NCBI RefSeq assembly: GCF_005233875.1
Contig: NZ_SZPZ01000004.1
Span: forward strand, 868,001 to 932,000
DNA: 64,000 nucleotides
Origin: Kribbella jiaozuonensis
GTDB taxonomy: Bacteria; Actinomycetota; Actinomycetes; Propionibacteriales; Kribbellaceae
Direction: 5' to 3'
In this document: positions 33,513 to 42,231 of the stretch, piece by piece
Layout of the letters: each line of letters begins with the position of its first letter
How positions within the stretch are numbered: the stretch's first letter is position 1
The notes under the pieces: model-generated
The model's input: the letters and a program-made list of their open reading frames with translations, nothing else
What the model was told of the DNA's origin: nothing
Database searches by the model: none
Position numbers and translations under genes: made by a program

Positions 33513-34015
33513 GCGAGGTGCTCCAGGATTTGCTCGGCGATCTCGTCGGGGGTCTTGTCGTCGGTCATGACGGTCAGCTTGGCGACCTCGGCGTACAAAG
33601 GGCGACGCGCTTCCATCAGGTTGCGGAGCTGGGTGCGGACGTTGCCGAGCAGCAGCGGCCGGGCGACGCTCATGCCGACCCGCTTGGAGGCCTCGCCGAG
33701 GCTCACGTCGAGATAGACGACGGTGTGGCCGGCCAGATCCGCGCGCGTCGCCGGATCCAGGATCGCGCCGCCGCCGAGCGACAGCACCTCGCCGTCGTCC
33801 TTCAGCGCTGCGACGATCGCGGCCCGCTCCAGTTCGCGGAAGTGCGGTTCGCCCTCGTCGACGAAGATCTCGGAGATCGGCTTGCCGGCAACGGCTTCGA
33901 TATCGGTGTCGGTGTCGCGGTGGGTCGCCTTCAGCCGCTCGGCCAGCAGCGCCGCGATCGTGGACTTACCCGATCCCGGCGGCCCGACCAGAACGACGAC
34001 CGGGCTCACTCCCAC
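33509..34015 (-). CDS. aroK: Shikimate kinase
   Basis: The kinase phosphorylates shikimate at the 3-hydroxyl. The Walker A motif GPPGSGKSTI is at residues 11-20. HRDTDTDIEAVAGKPISEIF binds shikimate through its Asp, LSLGGGAILDP is the GGG loop, and RPLLLGNV lies in the lid. At 168 residues it has standard length. It overlaps aroC by 10 bp and aroB by 4 bp, so the three are cotranslated. Confidence 0.97.
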   Translation of the reverse strand: MGVSPVVVLVGPPGSGKSTIAALLAERLKATHRDTDTDIEAVAGKPISEIFVDEGEPHFRELERAAIVAALKDDGEVLSLGGGAILDPATRADLAGHTVVYLDVSLGEASKRVGMSVARPLLLGNVRTQLRNLMEARRPLYAEVAKLTVMTDDKTPDEIAEQILEHLA

Positions 34016-35205
34016 TCCCGCGGGGCGATCGTGGTCGGCAGGTTCGCCAGGTACGACTGGTGGTTGCGCGCGGTCTCGGTCACCGAGTCGCCGCCGAACT
34101 TCTCCAGCGAGACCTCGGCCAGCACCAGCGCGACCATCGCCTCGGCGACTATCCCCGCGGCCGGTACGGCGCAGACGTCCGACCGCTGGTGATGCGCGGA
34201 CGCGGCCTCGCCGGTTGACGTGTCGATCGTCCGCAGTGCCCGCGGGACGGTCGCGATCGGCTTCATCGCGGCGCGGACCCGGAGCGTCTCGCCCGTGCTC
34301 ATGCCACCCTCGGTGCCACCCGAGCGGCCGCTGGTACGGCGTACCGCACCGTCCTCGGCGACGATCTCGTCGTGCGCCTTCGAACCTGGCGTCCGCGCGA
34401 GCTCGAACCCGTCGCCGAGCTCGACGCCCTTGATCGCCTGGATGCCCATCAGCGCACCGGCCAGCTTGGAGTCGAGCCGCCGGTCCCAGTGCACGTAGCT
34501 GCCGAGTCCCGGCGGAAGACCGTCGACGACGACCTCGACCACACCGCCGAGCGTGTCACCGGCCTTCTGCGCGGCGTCGATCTCCGCGACCATCTGCTTG
34601 CTCGCGTCCGGGTCGAGGCAGCGGACCGGATCGGCGTCCAGCTTCGCGACATCGGCGTACGACGGGATCACGCCGTACGGCGCCTTGACGGTGCCGAGCT
34701 CGACGACGTGGCTGACGATCGTCACGCCGTACGACTGGCGGAGGAAGCGGGCCGCCACCTCGCCGAGGGCGACGCGGGCCGCGGTCTCGCGGGCGCTGGC
34801 GCGCTCGAGCACCGGGCGGGCCTCGTCGAACCCGTACTTCTGCATGCCGGCCAGGTCGGCGTGGCCGGGCCGCGGGCGCGTCAGCGGGGCGTTCCGCGCG
34901 AGCCCGGCGAGCGTCTCCGCGTCGACCGGATCCGCGCTCATCACCTGCTCCCACTTCGGCCACTCGGTGTTGCCGACCTGGATCGCGACCGGGCTCCCGA
35001 GCGTCAGCCCGTGCCGGAAACCGCCGAGGAACGTCACCTCGTCCCGCTCGAACTTCATCCGGGCACCCCGGCCGTAGCCGAGCCGCCGACGAGCGAGGGC
35101 GTCGGCCACGTCATCAGTCGTGACCTCGACCCCGGCGGGAAGACCTTCAAGTACGGCGACGAGCGCTTGTCCGTGCGACTCGCCGGCGGTAAGCCAGCGC
35201 AGCAT
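34006..35205 (-). CDS. aroC: Chorismate synthase
   Basis: This enzyme removes phosphate from EPSP to give chorismate and needs reduced FMN. The signatures are TAGESHGQALVAVLEGLPAG near the start, RRLGYGRGARMKFERD, ERASARETAARVALG and RSGGTEGGMSTGE. The protein is 399 residues, the usual actinobacterial length. It is the first enzyme gene of the aroC-K-B run. The last gene of the prechorismate pathway, aroE, lies 7 kb away on the same strand. Confidence 0.97.
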   Translation of the reverse strand: MLRWLTAGESHGQALVAVLEGLPAGVEVTTDDVADALARRRLGYGRGARMKFERDEVTFLGGFRHGLTLGSPVAIQVGNTEWPKWEQVMSADPVDAETLAGLARNAPLTRPRPGHADLAGMQKYGFDEARPVLERASARETAARVALGEVAARFLRQSYGVTIVSHVVELGTVKAPYGVIPSYADVAKLDADPVRCLDPDASKQMVAEIDAAQKAGDTLGGVVEVVVDGLPPGLGSYVHWDRRLDSKLAGALMGIQAIKGVELGDGFELARTPGSKAHDEIVAEDGAVRRTSGRSGGTEGGMSTGETLRVRAAMKPIATVPRALRTIDTSTGEAASAHHQRSDVCAVPAAGIVAEAMVALVLAEVSLEKFGGDSVTETARNHQSYLANLPTTIAPREWE

Positions 35206-35254
35206 GCCAGGATTCTTTCACGCCGGTCCCAACAGTCAGACAGTGGTCTCAGAC

Positions 35255-35455
35255 TCAGCGGCAGGTCTGGGTGTCCTGGGTGAGGCCGTCGCGGACGGAG
35301 AGGACCACGTCGAAGGTCTTGATGATCGGGGACTCGTCGCAGCTGGTGGACGCGCCGGCTGCTTGACCGCCGGCGATCGCGGCGCCGGCCAGCGCGGTGG
35401 TGGCGAGCGCCGCCACGGCCAGGCGCCCGGCGGTACGACGGAATGCGGGGGTCAT
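35255..35455 (-). CDS. Small secreted peptide (66 residues)
   Basis: I do not recognise this gene. A Sec signal peptide is clear: basic MTPAFRRTAGR, a hydrophobic Ala-rich core and an AGA-S cleavage region near residue 35. This leaves a mature peptide of ~31 residues with two Cys (STSCDESPIIKTFD... and TQTCR at the very end), which may form one disulfide. GGGAG lies eight bases before the ATG, supporting translation. It precedes aroC by 49 bp. A role as structural, signalling or inhibitory peptide cannot be decided. Confidence 0.65.
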   Translation of the reverse strand: MTPAFRRTAGRLAVAALATTALAGAAIAGGQAAGASTSCDESPIIKTFDVVLSVRDGLTQDTQTCR

Positions 35456-35577
35456 CAGATGCTCCCTTGAACGGTGGTTCCTTATATCAACGACCGTAGA
35501 AGTTGGGAACGCCGGGTGAACTGGCCCTGGAACCCGTCTTGGGGTAGCGGAAACACCACCCCCGATAGGGTCCTGGC

Positions 35578-36693
35578 ATGAGTCGGCAGGGTGCGGAGAC
35601 GTGGCGGGCGCGGGTGCGCGGGTGCTTGCTGGGCGGTGCGATCGGGGATGCGCTGGGCGGTCCGGTGGAGTTCGAGGACGGTCGGTCGATCGTCGCGAAG
35701 CACCCGGACGGCGTACGGGCGTTCCTCCCTGGAGGCGACGGGTGGCCGGCGGGGACGATCACCGATGACACCCAGATGACGCTGTTCACGGTCGAGGGAC
35801 TGATCCGGGCCGGCGTACGGACGGATCGCGGGCTCGGGTTCACGGTGGCCGTCGTACAGCACGCGTACGACCGGTGGCTGGACACGCAGACGATGGCCGC
35901 GCCGAGTGGTGAGCGGGATGGCTGGTTGCAGGGTGAGCAGTGGCTGTACGCGCGTCGTGCGCCGGGCAACACCTGCCTGTCCGCGCTGACCGAGGCCCGC
36001 AAGGGCGAGGCGCGGATCCCGCAGTTCGGCGCGGAGGCGGTGAACGACTCGAAGGGGTGCGGCGGGGTGATGCGGGTCGCGCCGCTGGGGCTGCTGCCGG
36101 AGTACTTCCCGACCGACTGGATCTTCGACTCGGCCGCGGCTGCCGCCGGATACACGCACGGGCATCCGACCGGCAAGCTTGCCTCCGGCACTCTTGCCGC
36201 GATCATCCACGAGCTGTGCAACGGCGCCGGCCTCGACGATGCACTCTCACGCGCGACCGACCTGCTCAAGCAGCACGACGGCCACGAGGAGACCAGTACG
36301 GCGCTCACGTTCGCGCGACTCCTGGCCGCGACCGCACCGGCCGGACCGGTCACGGTCGAGCGCCTCGGCGGCGGGTGGGTCGCCGAGGAGGCGCTCGCGA
36401 TCGCGGTCTTCGCGGCCCTCGCCTACCCCGAACCCGAGCAGTTCCTCGACGCGCTCGCACTCGCCGTCACCCACTCCGGCGACAGCGACTCCACCGGCGC
36501 GATCTGCGGCAACATCCTCGGCGCCCTCCACGGCGAGACGGCTCTCCCCGCAGAGCTCGTCTTCACCGTCGAGGGCCGCCCGGTCATCCTTCAGCTCGCT
36601 GACGACTTCGCCCTGGAGTTCATCCAGGGCAAGCGCCTGCACGGCGACTACGGCCCGCACACGACCTGGACCACCCGCTACCCGGGCTGGTGA
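35578..36693 (+). CDS. ADP-ribosylglycohydrolase family protein
   Basis: This 371-residue hydrolase of the DraG/ARH family removes ADP-ribose from proteins, nucleic acids or small molecules. Both dinuclear-metal motifs are intact: TITDDTQMT (D63, D64) and HSGDSDSTGAICGN near residue 297. The family start RVRGCLLGGAIGDALGGPVE is present. No partner ADP-ribosyltransferase is seen nearby, so the substrate is open. It ends exactly where the convergent BBE oxidoreductase ends, with no spacing. Confidence 0.93.
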   Translation: MSRQGAETWRARVRGCLLGGAIGDALGGPVEFEDGRSIVAKHPDGVRAFLPGGDGWPAGTITDDTQMTLFTVEGLIRAGVRTDRGLGFTVAVVQHAYDRWLDTQTMAAPSGERDGWLQGEQWLYARRAPGNTCLSALTEARKGEARIPQFGAEAVNDSKGCGGVMRVAPLGLLPEYFPTDWIFDSAAAAAGYTHGHPTGKLASGTLAAIIHELCNGAGLDDALSRATDLLKQHDGHEETSTALTFARLLAATAPAGPVTVERLGGGWVAEEALAIAVFAALAYPEPEQFLDALALAVTHSGDSDSTGAICGNILGALHGETALPAELVFTVEGRPVILQLADDFALEFIQGKRLHGDYGPHTTWTTRYPGW

Positions 36694-38277
36694 CTACAGC
36701 GGCTCGATCGAGAGCTTGTGGTGGAACACGTTGCGCGGGTCCCACTTCGTCTTGATCTGCTGCAGCCGCGGGTAGTTGCCCAGGTAGTACAGCTCGTGCC
36801 ACGGCACGCCGGACTTGTTGTACGCCGGGTCGGCCAGATCCACGTCCGGGTAGTTGATGTACGAGCCGGCGTTGGTCGCGTTCGGCACCGGGGCGCCGCC
36901 GGTCTCGCGGTAGATGTCGCCGTACACCTTGCGTGCCCAGGCGAGGTGCATCGCGTCGTCGGCGGCGGACTCCCAGGACGCGGTGAGCACCATCTTGCAG
37001 ACCACGTCCCGCTGCGCGGCGGCGGTGGCGTTCGACGGGACGGTGTTCACCTTGCCGCCGTACGGGACGAGCAGGATCGACGACTCCGGCCCGTTGTAGT
37101 CCGGGTCGGTGAGCCCGTTGTACATCGCAACGATCTGCTCGTCGGTGTAACCCTTCTTCAGGTACGCCGCCTTGTACTTGCCGCGGGACGGCGTCGCCGT
37201 CTCGCCGATCGAGCGCTCCATCGTCAGGTGCAGGAACGGCCCGACACCCATGTCGATCGTCTGCGGCTTGGCCTGTACGCCGGCCGTGATCGCGGCGTTG
37301 AACGCGTTCATCAGCTGTTCCGAATTCGGCGCGGCGGCGTCGATCTGCGTCGAGAGCAGGAACTGTCCCGCCTGCTTCTGGGTGATCACGAACGGCGCGT
37401 AGAGCGTCGCGTACGGCGAGTCCGCCGTGTTGTGCTGTTCGAAGAACGTGAACCAGTTCCGCATCGTGCGGACGAAGTCGGCCTGGGTGGTCTTCGACCA
37501 GTCGTACACCAGCACCGTGGAGCGCAGCGCGGCCGGTGCCTTGGGCAACGATTCCGCCGGCGTCCGACCGGTCGAGCCGCTGCTGCGCAGCAGGTACCGG
37601 ACCACGACGCCGAAGTTCCCGCCGCCGCCACCGGTGTGCGCCCACCACAGGTCGCGGTGCTCGTTGTCACGGGTCGCGACCACGGTGCGGGCCCGGCCGC
37701 GGGCGTCGACGACCACGACCTCCATGCCGTACAGGTGGTCGACGACCGAGCCGTACTTGCGCGAGAGCGGACCGTACCCGCCACCGGCGAAGTGGCCGCC
37801 GACACCGACGCCGAGGCAGCCGCCGGCCGGCACGGTCAGGCCCCAGCCGAAGAACAGCTCCTTGTAGAGGTTCTCCAGGATCGCGCCGGAGCCGACCGAG
37901 AAGGCGCGGTACTTCGGATCCCAGACGATGTCGTTGTTCGTCGACATGTCCAGCACGACCTCGATATCGCTGCTGTCGACGAAGTCCTCAAAGCAGTGTC
38001 CGCCACCGCGGACCGCGATCCGCTTGCCGCTGCGGACCGCCTCCTGAACAGCCGCGACGGCGTCCTCGGTCGATCGGATCACTCGTGCGTACTGCGGTTT
38101 GCCGATGAACCGGCGGTTCTGCCCGCGCTGGACCAGGTCCTGGTACCGCGCGTCGTTCGGGCCGATCTTGTCGCTAAGGGCGGGGGTGGCAACGGCGGCG
38201 GACGCAGTACCGGGGATGGCGAGAGCCGCACCCGCAACTGCAGTCCCGGCCAGAAGACCACGACGACTGACTGGCAT
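36694..38277 (-). CDS. Tat-exported FAD-linked oxidoreductase (BBE type), copy 1
   Basis: This is a secreted flavoenzyme of the berberine-bridge/PCMH family, oxidising an alcohol, sugar or secondary metabolite. The N-terminus SRRGLLAGTAVAGAALA is a twin-arginine signal. RIAVRGGGHCFEDF carries the His for covalent FAD, and PAGGCLGVGVGGHFAGGGYG offers a Cys for a second, 6-S-cysteinyl link. The BBE tail KWDPRNVFHHKLSIEP closes the protein at 527 residues. A paralogue lies at 40663. No pathway genes surround it. Confidence 0.9.
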   Translation of the reverse strand: MPVSRRGLLAGTAVAGAALAIPGTASAAVATPALSDKIGPNDARYQDLVQRGQNRRFIGKPQYARVIRSTEDAVAAVQEAVRSGKRIAVRGGGHCFEDFVDSSDIEVVLDMSTNNDIVWDPKYRAFSVGSGAILENLYKELFFGWGLTVPAGGCLGVGVGGHFAGGGYGPLSRKYGSVVDHLYGMEVVVVDARGRARTVVATRDNEHRDLWWAHTGGGGGNFGVVVRYLLRSSGSTGRTPAESLPKAPAALRSTVLVYDWSKTTQADFVRTMRNWFTFFEQHNTADSPYATLYAPFVITQKQAGQFLLSTQIDAAAPNSEQLMNAFNAAITAGVQAKPQTIDMGVGPFLHLTMERSIGETATPSRGKYKAAYLKKGYTDEQIVAMYNGLTDPDYNGPESSILLVPYGGKVNTVPSNATAAAQRDVVCKMVLTASWESAADDAMHLAWARKVYGDIYRETGGAPVPNATNAGSYINYPDVDLADPAYNKSGVPWHELYYLGNYPRLQQIKTKWDPRNVFHHKLSIEPL

Positions 38278-38365
38278 TGATTCCCTCCCGAGAGTTCGAA
38301 TGCTTCGACCCTAGGAAGGCGGGCAGTGTCCGCACATCAACCATCTGGTGGAGTGCGGCGATCAG

Positions 38366-39154
38366 CTATCCGGCGTACAACCGCTCCAAGGGCGCGCCGA
38401 GCAGTACGCCGGCCAGCGCGCCGACCAGCATGAACGGCCCGAACGGGACCATCTGCTTGCGCGTCATCACCCGCGCGGCGATCAGCACGATCCCGACGAT
38501 CGCGCCGAGGAAGAACCCGCCGTACAACCCGGAGGCGAACTGCCCCCAGCCCAGCCAGCCGAGCGCGAGCCCGAGCAGCCCCGACAGCCGTACGTCGCCG
38601 AACCCGACGCCGCGCGGGAACGCGAACCACAGCACGTAGAACACCGCGAACCCGATCGCACCGGCGATCACTGCCCGGCGCAACGAACCCCACTCCCCCG
38701 TCGCCACCGCAGCGGCCAGCAATCCGGCCGCGACCACGGCGTACGTCGGCCAGATGATGACCGAGGGCAGGAACCGCGTGCGCGCATCGATGTACCCGAG
38801 CACCGCGCCGGCGACCGCGAGCACCAGCCACGCGGGCAGTACGGCGTCCAGCCCGAGCATCCAGCCCAGCAGTCCCCCGGCGACCGCTGCGAGTCCACCG
38901 CACCAATACGCCGCTCGCCGGCCCGCCACCGATGCGTACGGGACCTTGGTCTCGCCCTCTTCCAGCACCGGCTCGGGGATGTTGCGCATCAGCCAGGGGC
39001 CGAGGACAGCCGCAGCGGGGCCGCAGAGGATCACACCGATCCCCGCGGCGAGCACTGCGTTGTCAGCCGGCACGATCCAGGAGCCTAGACGATTCCGCGG
39101 CCCGACTTCGTGAGCCCTGTGGACAAGAGTGTGGGAGTGTGATGGAAAGGTCAT
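38366..39154 (-). CDS. Prepilin peptidase (A24, type IV leader peptidase)
   Basis: This membrane aspartate protease cleaves prepilin-like signal peptides. Seven or eight helices are apparent. The catalytic Asp pair is in YIDARTRFLPS (residue ~122) and GVGFGDVRLSG (residue ~187), the GxGD box. The start is uncertain: the ATG at 39154 adds ~27 polar residues, whereas the GTG at 39073 begins next to the first membrane helix. In related genomes it also lies near aroC/aroE. No pilin or Tad genes are in the window. Confidence 0.88.
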   Translation of the reverse strand: MTFPSHSHTLVHRAHEVGPRNRLGSWIVPADNAVLAAGIGVILCGPAAAVLGPWLMRNIPEPVLEEGETKVPYASVAGRRAAYWCGGLAAVAGGLLGWMLGLDAVLPAWLVLAVAGAVLGYIDARTRFLPSVIIWPTYAVVAAGLLAAAVATGEWGSLRRAVIAGAIGFAVFYVLWFAFPRGVGFGDVRLSGLLGLALGWLGWGQFASGLYGGFFLGAIVGIVLIAARVMTRKQMVPFGPFMLVGALAGVLLGAPLERLYAG

Positions 39155-39171
39155 CTCTGGAAGGACTGCCG

Positions 39172-39624
39172 ATGAACGCCGTGGACAAGGGCCGGGTCAA
39201 GGACGCGTTGCTGCGGCAGGTCGAGGCGGATCTCCGGGCGGCCCAGGGTGACGTGGCGCGCGAGGATTCGGCCGCGAAGCTGGACCAGGATTCGTCGTTC
39301 TCGGTCGACGACCAGTCGCAGGCCTCCCAGGCCGGTGACCTCGGCGGGCTGTTCGAGGGCAGGGAGCAGCGACAGGTGGGCATCCGCAGCCAGATCGAGA
39401 AGCTCGACTTCAGCCCGCGCAGCGAGGTCGGGCCGGGCGCGATCATCGGGTTCGACGGCGATCGGTACGTCGTGGGCGTGGTCGCGGCGGCCTTCGAGTG
39501 CGACGGCGCGACGTACGAGGGGATCGCGGCCGACGCCCCGATCTACGCGGCCATCGAGGGCTTGCACGCCGGCGACACGTTCACCTTCGCCGGCCACGAG
39601 CACAAGCTCGACTTCGTCAGCTAG
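39172..39624 (+). CDS. GreA/GreB-like small protein
   Basis: This 150-residue protein is probably related to Gre/Rnk transcription factors. The N-terminal half is charged and helical (AVDKGRVKDALLRQVEADLR). The C-terminal ~65 residues, after SEVGPGAIIGFDGDRYVVGV, look like the FKBP-like GreAB_C domain, including a final hydrophobic HAGDTFTFAGHEHKLDFV. A true Gre coiled-coil tip with the acidic pair is not obvious, so transcript-cleavage stimulation is doubtful. The ATG at 39172 has GGAAGG nine bases upstream. It ends 8 bp inside the convergent DUF2330 gene. Confidence 0.65.
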   Translation: MNAVDKGRVKDALLRQVEADLRAAQGDVAREDSAAKLDQDSSFSVDDQSQASQAGDLGGLFEGREQRQVGIRSQIEKLDFSPRSEVGPGAIIGFDGDRYVVGVVAAAFECDGATYEGIAADAPIYAAIEGLHAGDTFTFAGHEHKLDFVS

Positions 39625-40648
39625 ACCTGCGAATCAGCACTCGGGCGATGACGGCCGCGCCGGTGCCGATCAGGAGCAGACCGCCGAAAATCACGCCGAG
39701 CGTGCTCCAGAAGCCGTCGTTCTCGGTGACGACCTCGACGCGCTGGTACTCCGCGTCGGTCGCGGCCGGCGCGAACGTGAAGTCGTCGGTGATCCGGCTC
39801 GGCTCGCTGTACGTCGCCGTGTACGCGGTCAGGAAGGTGGCCGGCGTCGTCAGCGCATCGTCCTCGACCCGGCCGGCGAACAGCAGCTCGGGCTTCACCG
39901 CGGCATCGGGCAGCTTCGTCGCGTCGACCCGGTGCTCGGCCGCGACGTACACCGTGACGGTCTGGGACGTCGTCGCGCCCTTGCTCAGGCGCATCGGGTA
40001 GACGATCCGTTCGGATGCGAACGTGAGCCGCAGCGGCGGTGTCGCTCCGCTGAGGCTTTCGCCGTCCCGCTTCGGCGCGAGCTTCACCGCCACGATCTCC
40101 CACTTCTCGGTCAGGTACGGCGTGAGGTTCGCGGCCAGCGTGGCCGGTACGACATACCCGTTCGTCCGCAGCCAGTCCGTGACCGCCGTACCGGTCGAGC
40201 CGGTGAGCCGCGTGACCGCGAACGGGCCGAGGACCATCTGCTGTCGGACGTTCACCCCGGATGCCGGCGCCGCCGCCCCCGCGGAGTCGCGGGCGTTGCC
40301 CATGATCCCGAGGTCGCGGAACGGCCAGTACGTCTTCTTGTAGACGATCTTCGGCCGTGTCAATTGGTCGAGCCGGTAGAAGAGCTGGTCGTCGCCGAGC
40401 TCGACCTTCGCGGCCGCCGGGACCGGCATGATCCAGGCCGCCTTCTTCGACAAGCCGTTGATCGCCATCGAGAGCGTGATCTTCTCGGTGCCGCCGGCGT
40501 GCTGCACCAGCGCGTTCTCGCCGTACGCGCGGGCCCGCGACTGCGCGTCCGGGAGGTAGCCACCGCATGCGCACGCCCAGGCAGGTGTCACCCCGGCCGT
40601 GATGAATCCGACCGCCAGGACACCAGCCACCACCCGCCAAAGCTTCAC
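39617..40648 (-). CDS. DUF2330 secreted/membrane protein
   Basis: This is a 343-residue DUF2330 family protein of unknown function. The signal sequence is followed by WACACGGYLP, the Cys-Cys-Gly-Gly hallmark of the family. A long beta-rich extracellular domain and one C-terminal membrane helix (TLGVIFGGLLLIGTGAAVIA) with a basic end follow. This suggests an anchored surface protein. The GTG at 40648 is preferred over the long upstream open frame because it starts the signal peptide. It lies 14 bp after the BBE copy 2 gene and is probably its operon partner. Confidence 0.82.
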   Translation of the reverse strand: MKLWRVVAGVLAVGFITAGVTPAWACACGGYLPDAQSRARAYGENALVQHAGGTEKITLSMAINGLSKKAAWIMPVPAAAKVELGDDQLFYRLDQLTRPKIVYKKTYWPFRDLGIMGNARDSAGAAAPASGVNVRQQMVLGPFAVTRLTGSTGTAVTDWLRTNGYVVPATLAANLTPYLTEKWEIVAVKLAPKRDGESLSGATPPLRLTFASERIVYPMRLSKGATTSQTVTVYVAAEHRVDATKLPDAAVKPELLFAGRVEDDALTTPATFLTAYTATYSEPSRITDDFTFAPAATDAEYQRVEVVTENDGFWSTLGVIFGGLLLIGTGAAVIARVLIRRSS

Positions 40649-40662
40649 TGGCGGAACACTAG

Positions 40663-42231
40663 CTAGACGAGGGTGTACGGCGTGTGGAAGAAGTTGGACG
40701 GGTCGTACTTCTTCTTCGCGGCCTGCAGCTTGGCCGAGTTGCCGCCGTAGTACGAACTCACTGCTCGGCCGACCTCGAGGTAGTTGACGTAGGCACCGGC
40801 CGAGGCCGTCCGGACGGCGCGGTGACCGTTCGTGATGAAGGTCTGCGCGGTCGTGCCCTGCGCGGACGAGTACCACTGGATCACGCCGAGCGCGCTGCGC
40901 CACGGCCACGACGCCCCGCCGGCCGGCTGCTTCGCGGCCTGTCCGCCGAGCGGGTCGAGGATCGCCGACGCAGGTGTCTTCGCCCGCGCGGCCGCCTTCA
41001 GCGCACCGAGCAGCGCGGTGATCGTCGCCGCGTCCATCGCACCCTTGAGTACGTCGGAACCCGCGAGGAATCCCTGCCGCGGACTCGTCGTACCGCCACC
41101 GAGGTACTTCACCGCTTCCATGTGCGTCTTGACGCTGATGGTCCGCGCCGAAGCCTTCGCGCCGACGAACGACTCCAGCTGCGCAGCCGCCGCGTTCGCG
41201 TTGCCGGTGGTGGAGACGCCGAGCACGTGGATCGACAGCGTTCCGTTGCTCTGGGCATCAATGTGCAGGTTGCCCCACGCCGTCGTCGGCGCGGTCTGGG
41301 CGAACTTCTGCCAGCCTCGGACGACGGCCGCCGCCTGCGATTCGGGCCAGGTCAGCCGGAAGAACCCGAGCTTGGTCGCCGGGATCGTGGAGAACCGGAA
41401 CGACGTGACCACGCCGAGGTTGCCGCCACCGCTGCCGCGCAACGCCCAGAACAGGTCGGGCTCGACGGTCGCACTGACGTTGTGCGACTTGCCGTCCGCG
41501 GTGAACACGCCCATCGACACGACCCGGTCGCAGGTCAGCCCGTACGTGCGGGTGTGGATCCCCATCCCGCCGCCGAGCGTGAGGCCGGCGACGCCGACGG
41601 TCGGACAGGTCCCGGTCGGCAGCGAGCGCCCGTACCGGTCGAGGAACGCGTGGACGTCGTACAGGCGGGCTCCGGCGCCGACGGTGAGGATGCCGTTCGA
41701 GTAGCTCATGCCTTTCAGCCCGCCGACGTCGAGCTGCATCCCGTTCGCGATCGTGGACGCGCCGACGTACGAGTGGCCGCCGCTCTTCGGCACGAGTACG
41801 AGCTTGTTGGTGCGGGCGAAGTTGATCGCCTTCTGTACGTCGGCCGGGTTGGCGGCCTTCACCACGGCGGTCGGGCGGACGCTGTCCCAGCGCGGGTTGA
41901 ACAGCTGGTGCGCGGCGGCGTACCCGGAGGTCGAGGCCAGGTAGACCTTGCCGGTCAGCGAACGGGAGAAGGCGTTCCAGTTCGGTGCGGTCGAGGGGCC
42001 GGTCGGCGCTGAGCTGGTCGGGGTGCTGCTCGGCGTCGCGGTCGTCGACGCGGCCGAGCTGCTCGGAGCTGTTGTGGTGGGAGCGGTGGTGCTCGGCGCG
42101 GACGTGGTCGGCGTCTGCGACGGGCTCGTCGTACCGCCGGCGTTGTCCTTCGTGTCGCCGCACCCAGTCAGTGCGACAGCTGCTGCGGCACTACCGGCTT
42201 TCAGTACGGTACGGCGGTCAAGCAGGCTCAC
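40663..42231 (-). CDS. FAD-linked oxidoreductase (BBE type), Tat lipoprotein, copy 2
   Basis: This exported flavoprotein of 522 residues has a DRRTVLKAG twin-arginine motif followed by a lipobox LTGCGD, so it is probably a Tat lipoprotein. A ~60-residue Thr/Ser/Pro linker follows. The catalytic domain has VPKSGGHSYVGAS (His for 8-alpha FAD) and GTCPTVGVAGLTLGGGMG (Cys), suggesting bicovalent FAD. The tail KKYDPSNFFHTPYTLV is the BBE end. The GTG at 42231, with GGGGGATC before it, overlaps aroE by 14 bp, so it is read with aroE. Its substrate is unknown. Confidence 0.9.
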   Translation of the reverse strand: MSLLDRRTVLKAGSAAAAVALTGCGDTKDNAGGTTSPSQTPTTSAPSTTAPTTTAPSSSAASTTATPSSTPTSSAPTGPSTAPNWNAFSRSLTGKVYLASTSGYAAAHQLFNPRWDSVRPTAVVKAANPADVQKAINFARTNKLVLVPKSGGHSYVGASTIANGMQLDVGGLKGMSYSNGILTVGAGARLYDVHAFLDRYGRSLPTGTCPTVGVAGLTLGGGMGIHTRTYGLTCDRVVSMGVFTADGKSHNVSATVEPDLFWALRGSGGGNLGVVTSFRFSTIPATKLGFFRLTWPESQAAAVVRGWQKFAQTAPTTAWGNLHIDAQSNGTLSIHVLGVSTTGNANAAAAQLESFVGAKASARTISVKTHMEAVKYLGGGTTSPRQGFLAGSDVLKGAMDAATITALLGALKAAARAKTPASAILDPLGGQAAKQPAGGASWPWRSALGVIQWYSSAQGTTAQTFITNGHRAVRTASAGAYVNYLEVGRAVSSYYGGNSAKLQAAKKKYDPSNFFHTPYTLV

